The notes beneath the pieces are model-generated. The model ran no database searches. It was given only the letters and a program-made list of their open reading frames with translations, and had not been told where the DNA came from. From the NCBI GenBank assembly GCA_014526335.1, contig JACTAT010000042.1, positions 197,541-261,540 of the forward strand: a DNA stretch of 64,000 bases. Direction: 5' to 3'. Shown one piece after another: positions 56,293 through 64,000 of this stretch (positions are counted from its first letter, which is position 1; each line of letters begins with the position of its first letter). The stretch comes from Chrysaora quinquecirrha (Eukaryota > Cnidaria > Scyphozoa > Semaeostomeae > Pelagiidae). Both the position numbers and the translations under genes were made by a program.

Positions 56293-56695
56293 AGGCCCCA
56301 GTTACACTATGCCGGCATGATATCGTTGCGTTTTGATTTTCGTGCCGTCATAAGATTGTGCCCAGCAGTTATACTGAGCGCAGCGCCATGGTTGTTATCA
56401 CGGTCATTGCAGTTACGCTGAGACGCCACGGCAGCTCCTTCGCAGATTTGCTTCGCATTTATTTTGTGAAGCAATAGGAAAACAAGGTTTCGGAGCGTCT
56501 TATATCGGATCGGCATGATAACACTGTGTCGCCGCGTCGCGTCTTGATTTTCATATCACCTCCAGAGCGCCATGATTTTCATGACGATTTGCGGAGCGCC
56601 TTATACTAGAATGAGTCGTCATAGCGTAACTGATCGCCCAATCCGATACAAAATTCATGGCGCGACGGACATGCCGCATAGTGTAACTGGGGCCT
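56293..56695. mobile_element. MITE with 24-base terminal inverted repeats
   Basis: Left AGGCCCCAGTTACACTATGC and right GCATAGTGTAACTGGGGCCT are exact inverted copies over the outer 20 bases, and the match continues (CGGCAT/ATGCC). The inside is CG-rich, with sub-terminal inverted words such as CGGAGCG, GTGTCGCCGCG and GCGCCATG. It has no coding capacity. The class is unknown; GC-rich insides and such termini are seen in several DNA-transposon MITEs. Confidence 0.8.
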
Positions 56696-57161
56696 TTGTC
56701 AGGAATGGTGTTTATAGGCAACAGCAAACACTTAATAGTTCAAAGTCTAACCGATTCGACAGCAACACTCCCAAGCTAAAACCACCAGCTTATAGATGAA
56801 TTCGATTCAATCCTCAAAAACCAAGAATAAGCACAACTTCACCGCTACATCTTCACAATCGAAAGCAATGACTATGGTAGCTAATAGTTCTATGAGTTGT
56901 GTTCTTACTTTCTGCTAAAAATTCATTTCATCCCAAATTGAATACTTTTGCTGCCCAACCATTTTGTCAAGAAATAGTTCTTATTTCAAATTACTTTGCA
57001 TTTCGTTTCTTTATTACTTGCTCTAAAAGAAAACCAAATGAAAGGTGATTAAGAAACATGTAAAAACTCTCGTAAAATAATGTAAGATTGCAACGGTTAT
57101 AAGACTGCAGTATTTCAAAAACAGGACGCAACTACCAATGAGAATGAGAACGCCATCTTCT

Positions 57162-60100
57162 TCAAGAAGCAGCTGTACCGTTTAGAAAAATTTTACAATT
57201 TGGCATTGAAAGGTAACGACGCCTGCAAACCGGCATAAGAGGGTCTCTTAGTGTAGGAACAGCTACAGATATTAGCCTTTTTAGCCCAGCAGATGATTCT
57301 ACATTGGTTTCTCTGACATTTTTACAATGGTTCCTCACAAGAATGGCTACAGGAAACTTTAATCGCAATTTTAAGCTGGTTTGGCTGCGGAAGACGATGT
57401 TGCAGCTTTTGGAAAAAATTACAGGTCCCATTTTCACTTTACAAATAAATGTGAAATGCGACACTTACCTATTGAATTTCATGTGACTTTTGACGAGATG
57501 TCCCGCTGCAAGCGCTGATAATAATGATAATTCTCCCGCTAAAACTGTTGCGCACACTATCTTTGCGAGAGTTCCCGCGTTTTCACCAATAACATCACCA
57601 CTTCCTTTGATTCCCATCATCTGTTTGAAAAAGTGAAAATGCGGAATACTGTACAGTTGGTGACGTAAAGTGAAATGCTGCTGTAGTACAGAATGAAGGA
57701 GGAAAAATCACGTGTAGTTGAGTGCACTGTATAGACTGGCTACCCAGTCCCTCCCCCCTCGCTGCAGTTGCTGTTGTTGTTGTTCGGGGCAGCTCAAAAA
57801 GGGCTTCTATTATTAGCGATCTATCAGTTCCAAGGAGCATAACAGAGACTTCTGTAGCGAGAATATGTACTGTAGACATGGGTTTATGACACTGCACCAT
57901 TAAATAGAATATTGTAGTTTAGAATAGTGTAGTGTTGTCCATTTTTTTAACTAACCATTCCTACGTCCACGATAATGTTATCATGATTTGGTGATCATTC
58001 AGCAATGATCTGGAAGTCACTACGATGATTATCATCCTACAAAAACCGGCCTTAAAGTTGTGTCGTAAGTTGTGCAATAAATATGGCCTGCAGTTTTCAC
58101 TTAGTGCAATACATCATTTCTACTTACTTCTAGACAAGCACTTTGTGCCGGTAGATTCGTTCCTCCACCAACTGTTCCTACTTCTATCGATGGCATTGTA
58201 CAGCTAGAAAATAAAGAGCAGAAAATCAAAATCACTGCCATAGACTCGAACAGATTAGCCAAGTAACAGATTCTTCATACACGTTACAGGCTTCTTTATA
58301 AGCACAACCGTTATAAGAAACATGAGGCTGAACCTTGGATAAAGCTGTTGTCTCAAAATGCTTTCAGACGTGATGTCCTTGTATTCAAACGTACTTAAAA
58401 CATGTTCTTAAGAAGGGTAGAGTGTAGACTTCTTTGTCGATTGAAGATTAAGGTTAAATGGTGTACTTAAATTAGCGCCAGTCACTAAGTTCTCAGTAGT
58501 AGGTTAACTAATCGAGACCTAGACCCTGGCTGTGACGCTACCGTAGTTGGGACTCGACCCCTGATCTTGCTGAGCATCTGACACCACAAGCCAGCTGGAT
58601 TAGGCCATTATGCAATAGTACCTTCATAAGTGTTAAATTTAATTGAATTGATGGACAAGTTGAATTGCTGGGTGCCCATACAACAACCTCGACCACTAGA
58701 TAAACAGCAAGGAAGCCCGGCAGAAATTTTCGTTTTAAAAAGTTTAAAACATTTTTTTTATTTTGAAAACACAGGACTTACCTGATATACAAATCTGTTT
58801 TATTTTCACAATGTGGCTCGATAATTGTTATACAATTTGAACTAACTACATTTTGTGCAGGGTCCTACAAAAAAGAATAAAATTACATGAAAAAGAAAAG
58901 TTGTAAAGGAAAGCTGTAATTTTATAGTCTTATATCTAGCCTACGGCAGCTCAACCGACTTTGCACTTTTTCCCTGTTCTGGAGGCATTGGTATATGGCA
59001 GGATGCAGTCACACCAGGTACCCATTTATACACCTGGGAAGAGTGAGGCACACGTGTGTTAGCAACTTTCCCAAGGTTGTCATCTCTACAATCACAGGTA
59101 GAAAGACGCGACGTGAGGCGACCACATTTTGGTTGAGGGTCCTCCACCCAAACCACTGCGCCACTGAGACCTTAAACCCAACCCCGAAAATGAAACTCTA
59201 GAACTGATCTTCTCTTTCTCTACAAAGCCCCCCTCTCTAATCTCTCTTTCTCTAATAAGCCCTCTTTCTAATAAGCCCCCTCTCTAATAAGCCCCCCTCT
59301 TTAATAAGTCTCCCTCAAAAACTTCCAAAATATGATAAGACCCCGGGGGTTTATTAAAGCTTTTAAGGTAACCCCCTCTAACGATATTGGAGTATTAGCA
59401 GATAACCTTAAACTTCTAATAAATTGAGGCAGCGAAATTCCAATGAAATAAATCATGAAAATATACCTGTCCAGTGGCAATATAAATGGCAGTAACAATA
59501 TTCGCAGAATGTGCATTTTGTCCACCGATGCTTCCAGCCATTGCAGATCCAATTAGATTTTTACTCGTATTCACCGTCGTAAGAGCTTCTGCCGTCGTTT
59601 TCAGTGTCTACAAAGAAAGGTCAGAAAGTATTTGATTAATATCGACAGAGAAAGGGAGTGTGTACATACTACAACTACAACGGCTGCCAAATGTAATTGG
59701 AAAGCCCTAGATTTTTCGTATGAATCACTGAAATTTTCGGTAAATCTAGCACATCCGAGAGAATCCCCCTAAATCTAGCAAATTCGAGAGAAACCCCCCT
59801 TCCCCCTCAAACAATTTTGAGACTATTGATGATTCTTTTACCAATCGTGCCAGGCCAAAATTAGTTGAAAATTTTAATGCTTAACAACATTGTTCAAGGG
59901 GGAGGAGGGGAGGGTGAAGCAATAGCAAGCAGTGAAAGAGAATTTCAGCACAGGCCATTCCAACACTTTCGGCAGCCAGAATTAGAGTTTTCAGAAAAAG
60001 CATATTTCTAAAATCTTAGAAGAAATGAATACTCCATTAATGAATTCTATAATTACAATAAAGAGCGGAAACATCTTCGGTCCTCGGGAGTACCTGAAAG

Positions 60101-63100
60101 CTTTTTTCGACTTACACTGCTCAGAGTGTAAACATCAGTAACCGGCCAAAACAATTGACTAAGGCGGTAGCTATTTATACCCAGATGCAGATCGAAATGC
60201 ACCAATTAGAAAAGTAAAGCTAGATTGGTATTGTGCTGTGAACAGCAATCAGCTAATGGAATACAGCAGGATGACCAACAGAATTATTTGGAGTGTCCAG
60301 GTGAGAAAACTCTTTCTCCCTACAAAAAAAACTGGATCTGTGTTGCGGAAACTAAACGTTCTGAAATCCGTCCATAAAACCAAAAGCCAACAGCCAATTT
60401 AGTTGATAACAAGAACCCTAACGTCTTTTTGGGCCAAAACAAGAAATTTATAAGTACTAGAAAACTTAGAAGGTTAAAACCATGGTTATAGCAATTCAAA
60501 GAAACACTTAAAAAACTATTCTTACCTTTTTTATGACGTCACCAGGTATAACAGCTTCGGCAACAACATATTTTCCTCTGCCTTCGATCCTATATGCAAA
60601 AATGTATAAAATATTACTTCTGAAGCCAGAAAGGTGAATATTACTGGAATCAGCAAATCTGAATCCGTATTTCTCGATGAATAACGCCCGGGCGTTTATT
60701 CTGAATAAATTGTGCGTTTATTCTGAATAAACGCCCAGGGCCAATCAGGAGCTTGCATATACACTAACCAAGGAGTGTCTGGGCCCAACTTGATGGCTGC
60801 CTCAAACCAAAGAGGGCACTTATTCAAGGAAGGGCGTTTATTCGAGGAAATACGTTAAATCTGAAATCCCAACACTGTACTGTGACTTACCAGTTAATGG
60901 CGGATGGTTTTTTATCTGTGCAATAATTTCCACTGACACTAATGATTTCCATGTTGGGAAATTCAATCTGAAGATACTTCAATACATTGTCAGTGCCCTA
61001 GCAGAAAACAATTAAGATATTACAGAAGTCTTGTTATCTGTTTAGATATCTCAGAAGCCTGACGTTATCTAGCTTCTTTAACAAATCGTCAAAGTTTATT
61101 TGTAAACAATTTAATTTGTAATACAATATAATGAAATGTATTTTCCATACAAAGATGTCAGTTTTCTTACCTTTGAGACCATATTCATTCCCATAGCATC
61201 TCCAGTAATTGCATTAAATCGCAAGAACATAAGACGACCAGCAATCGTAGATTTTATTGACTTCAACTCCGTAAACCTACAAAAAAGTAAAAAAGTTCCT
61301 CTATATTATCTGATCTTATTTAATCCAATAAGCAAGATGGAATCGAGTTTGATCTGACCTGATTTGATTCGGTCTACTTTGATCTGATTTGATCTGAATT
61401 GATCTAGACTGATCTTATCTGAACTGACCTCGCCTGACCTGACCTGATCAAATCTGATCTGAGCTTGTCTGAGTTTATCTAGACTGATCTGATCTGATCT
61501 AACCTGGTCTGATCTGATCTGAACTTATCTCGACAGGTCTAATCTAATCTGAACTGATCTTGATTGATCTGATTTGATCTGATTTGGTCTGATCTGATCT
61601 GATCTGATCTGATCTGATCTGATCTAATCTGATCTGATCTGATCTGATCTGCTTTGATCTAGACTGATCCGATCTGATGGGAACTGGTCTGATCTGATCT
61701 GAATCTTAATCTGATCAAACTGATCTGACATAAAATCAAATCAAAACTAAAAGCGACAGCCCTCTCTGAGTATTGTAAACTTTATAAAAGTCAAACCAGA
61801 ATTGGCTTGTTTTAAATTTCAAAGTTTGTCAATGAAGTTTTTCTTACCTACTGCTCATGTTGAATACTTCTTCAGCTTTTTCCAAATTTTCCGAATCCTC
61901 AAGCCAATGCTTTGCTTCACTACAACAAAATGCTCACAACTTAAAATATTTTCATTTCAAACAAACCAGAAGATCTAAGCAAAATCGAAGACAGCATAGA
62001 TAGCTGATTTGCAGTGTGAAAAATAAAACCATGAAACATTGAACATTGTTGGCCAAACAACTGCTTTTCAAGCAATGCTTGGCCGTTTGACCACGTCACA
62101 AACATTGCTTAGAGTAGAATCTGCTGGGCAATGTTTTTGACCAATTGTTTGTTGACCAATTGCATTGTTTCGCGACGTCACAAACTATCAAACGTTTTGT
62201 TATACAAGCAAATTTCATAGGTTTGACCAACTTTGTTAGATCGTTAACCCAGGGACTTATTCGAAGCCATTATCACTGACCTGGCTTCTCTTGCAGAAGG
62301 AAACCGGACAACCGGTCCTCTGGTCATTCCATCTCCAAGGAGATTGCTTGAAACGCCACCAGATGCCTGAATGAAGAATGAAAATAACTATGGATAACAC
62401 ACGTGATTTTTGCAAGTATGTTTGATAAGTTGTTCTTTGTTCGTGAACAAAGGAAATGTCTCGGCGGTGTTAATTTCAAACGTGTAAACAACAAATGTTT
62501 TGGAACGCTTTTAAGCAGAGCGTTACGCTAAGCAAAGTGCACCTTATTTATTCATGTCTAATGTCTAATTTATGCGATAAAATATGATAATATATGATAA
62601 TTACAATGAAACGAAACCTTACCCTCAATGCTGAGCAGCCTCGATTGGTACTAGCAATCAAGCATCCTTCAGTAGTTGCCATTGGCACAAAAAATTGTTT
62701 CCCATCTAACAAAAGAGGGCCTACAAAGCCTACTGGAATAGGGCAATAACCAATCACATTCTCGCAACAGACACCATGAACCTGCAACAGTAATGAATAA
62801 GTTTCAAGAACAAGATTCAGTCACAAACTACATTCAAAGAATACAGATTCAGAAATGTACCGCTGGATTGATATTGTGTTTTGAACTTTGTGTACAGACA
62901 GATCTCGTTGTCTTAAGGCCTGGCTAAACTGGGAGACATGTCGCACGCGACTTTGTCATGAGTGACATGCCCCTTAATGTCTCCCAGTTTAGCCACCTCA
63001 ACTACTTCGCAACGCGCGGCAAAATTAGCGAGAGACACGCAAATGTTTCTGGGAGACATGTTGCTCGCGTGTTTAGCCACCCTGAGAGACACGCTGAATA

Positions 63101-63651
63101 CAATGTCGCGCATGACGTCTCCTAGTTAAGCCACAGCTTTACTCATACCCTGAAACAAATAATTGTTTCTTATAAACATGTTAAAGCCGCGGTTACAAGT
63201 GCAACTTTTTGCTTGAAAGGGCGACAGGACATGATAAAAATTGTCGCCGAGAGCGTAAAAATAAAAAGTCTCTCTTGCAGACAGGGATTGATATTCAAAC
63301 AAAATGTTCTGCGACCTGTGGAAACACAGTCGCAGAACATTGATTTGGTTGAACTTTTCGCGACATGTTTTGGCTTGTCGCTAATAATGTCGCAGCGTGT
63401 AGCAGGTTTTTTTTCATTGGCGACTCAACACATTGCATTGTTTTCGAGCGTTTTCCTCCACACTATAAACATTGTCAAACGAGAACTTTAAATGTTTCAG
63501 CTCTTTCTCGAAATGTTGGAGTTAGATATAGGTTAATCAAAATTTAAAACATGCATGGCCAGTAATTACCTTTGAATAGTCCATCCATTCCCAAGGAAGT
63601 TGGTTGAGTGCTGATGAATTTGCTCTCAATTTTCTTCCCAGCACACTTCGT
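57162..63651 (-). CDS. HMGCR: HMG-CoA reductase, catalytic domain (N terminus outside window)
   Basis: The enzyme reduces HMG-CoA to mevalonate with NADPH at the ER membrane, the key step of the isoprenoid pathway. Exons seen: 63570-63651, 62623-62781, 62281-62366, 61848-61919, 61171-61276, 60891-60997, 60526-60589, 59467-59607, 58782-58864, 58128-58203, 57469-57620 and 57162-57222. They give 395 codons plus stop, and all phases agree. Motifs: [17 protein letters not shown] with the catalytic Glu, [45 protein letters not shown] with the catalytic Lys, [27 protein letters not shown] with the catalytic Asp, [11 protein letters not shown], and GHLVKSHM with the catalytic His. The C-tail reads [10 protein letters not shown], where human has NRSKINL, so the serine phosphorylated by AMPK is not at its usual place. 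The membrane and sterol-sensing part lies beyond 64000. Confidence 0.97.
58459..58640 (-). mobile_element. tRNA-derived SINE, family A, best-preserved copy
   Basis: The reverse complement reads TGGCCTAATCCAGCTGGC (box A), GGGGTCGAGTCCC (box B), TAGCGTCACAGCCAGGGTC, AGGTCTCGATTAGTTAACC, and an end near GGCGCTAATTTAAGTACACC. It lies in an HMGCR intron. Confidence 0.7.
59215..59320 (+). repeat. Short 'CCCCTCTCTAATAAGC' repeat patch
   Basis: Five to six copies of CCCCTCTCTAATAAGCC in an HMGCR intron, with the same wording as the minisatellite at 17929-19442. It is followed by GACCCCGGGGGTTTATTAAAG. Confidence 0.7.
60673..60857. mobile_element. MITE with 'GAATAAACGCCC' termini
   Basis: Left TTTCTCGATGAATAACGCCC and right GGGCGTTTATTCGAGGAAAT are imperfect inverted copies. 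The inside holds another GGGCGTTTATTCTGAATAAA / TTTATTCTGAATAAACGCCC inverted pair, so the left third folds on itself. It lies in an HMGCR intron. Confidence 0.65.
61355..61720 (+). repeat. (GATCT)n pentanucleotide microsatellite
   Basis: GATCTGATCTGATCTGATCT is perfect over about 45-70 bases near 61580-61650. On either side lie diverged copies (GACCT, GAACT, TATCT). It lies in an HMGCR intron. Confidence 0.9.
62036..62255. mobile_element. Palindromic 'CCAAACGATCAAACATTG' MITE, copy
   Basis: ACATTGTTGGCCAAACAACTG, TGACCACGTCACAAACATTG and AAGCAAATTTCATAGGTTTG are in the usual inverted order. It lies in an HMGCR intron. Confidence 0.55.
62914..63139. mobile_element. MITE-like element, 'AAACTGGGAGACATG' family, copy 2
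   Basis: Left TAAGGCCTGGCTAAACTGGG and right TCTCCTAGTTAAGCCACAGC are inverted. Inside, TGTCTCCCAGTTTAGCCACC and TTAGCGAGAGACACGCAAAT match 811-1087. It lies in an HMGCR intron. Confidence 0.65.
63303..63341. repeat. Short hairpin AATGTTCTGCGAC...GTCGCAGAACATT
   Basis: A 39-base sequence with arms AATGTTCTGCGAcCTGTG and CACAGTCGCAGAACATT pairs over 17 bases around GAAA, with one bulged C. It may be the centre of a larger MITE (about 63185-63490, rich in GTCGC and GCGAC words). Confidence 0.6.
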
Positions 63652-64000
63652 CTAAAAAGACATCAGCACGTTTCAAACAAGGTAAAACAATACATTGAAA
63701 CTATTGACTATTTTGAGTAGCACATGTATTGCCACATAATACTTTGACATAGTTACATGCCTGGGTGGTTTTTTATAGCTTTTACAATGAACTACAGTAC
63801 TTGGTTCCTTGGCAGAAACCATCATTTCACACCCGTCTTGATAGTAGAACAGAAAGATCTGGAACATCTGTCTGATTACAACAAAAACAAAAACTCAAGA
63901 CGCAAGCAGCAAAAACTTGAACTCCAAAGGAGAGAATATGAAAGTGAAGTCCAAAGGAGAGAATAGGAAAGAGAGAACAGTCGCTAGCTAGAAATCAATC
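63652..64000. other. HMGCR intron at the right edge
   Basis: No further HMGCR exon is visible. GAAAGTGAAGTCCAAAGGAG / GAGAGAATAtGAAAG wording near 63929-63985 is a short direct repeat. Confidence 0.4.

Larger units (their letters stand above)
54909..57161. other. PRCC-HMGCR intergenic region
   Basis: It holds the PRCC promoter side and the HMGCR 3' flank. Two MITEs (55987-56140, 56293-56695) and a degenerate dispersed repeat (55404-55540) account for part of it. I see no exon. Confidence 0.5.

Noticed and set aside
58941..59201. ORFs on both strands near 59 kb
   Set aside because: They lie in an HMGCR intron, with no domain and no splice context.

Overview
The window is nuclear DNA from an animal. 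Every gene recognised is split into many short exons with GT-AG introns, and all encode metazoan families: an HCN-type channel, an ARL GTPase, a CHD1/2 remodeller, a CREB3-type ER bZIP factor, PRCC and HMG-CoA reductase. AT-rich introns, tRNA-derived SINEs, dense palindromic MITE-like repeats and a ~193 bp satellite suggest an invertebrate. An anthozoan cnidarian is my best guess, from general resemblance only.

Layout. 1-3.5 kb: repeats and the 5' flank of the HCN gene. 3.55-12.2 kb (+): HCN channel in nine exons, possibly with a tenth near 14.4 kb. 16-19.6 kb (+): ARL9/ARL10-like GTPase whose last intron is a 1.5 kb pyrimidine-rich minisatellite. 20.9-26.7 kb: satellite array of about 30 units running into a 500-N gap (26,694-27,193). 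27.8-42.1 kb (-): CHD1/CHD2 remodeller, complete at its N terminus but broken off inside the helicase next to the gap. 43.8-48.5 kb (-): complete CREB3/CREB3L-type factor in ten exons. 49.8-54.9 kb (-): complete PRCC homologue in six exons. 57.2-63.7 kb (-): HMG-CoA reductase catalytic domain, complete at the C terminus, with the membrane domain beyond the right edge.

The genes do not form an operon or pathway. CREB3-type factors and HMG-CoA reductase are both ER-membrane proteins, but nothing in the sequence links them functionally. Four minus-strand genes follow one another with 1.3-2.3 kb between them. Exon boundaries were placed by hand from splice consensus, codon phase and remembered family motifs; phases agree at every junction except one. 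That exception is HCN exon 2, which needs a one-base correction.

Most of the rest is repeat: two tRNA-derived SINE families, several terminal-inverted-repeat MITE families, a LINE remnant, a 202 bp near-perfect foldback, and micro- and minisatellites. I found no clearly new biological system. The most notable observations are the tandemly copied HCN splice donor, the satellite with a palindrome in each unit, the foldback with a ribozyme-like motif, a UPRE-like site upstream of the CREB3-type gene, the PRCC repeat domain, and the apparent loss of the AMPK-site serine in HMG-CoA reductase.
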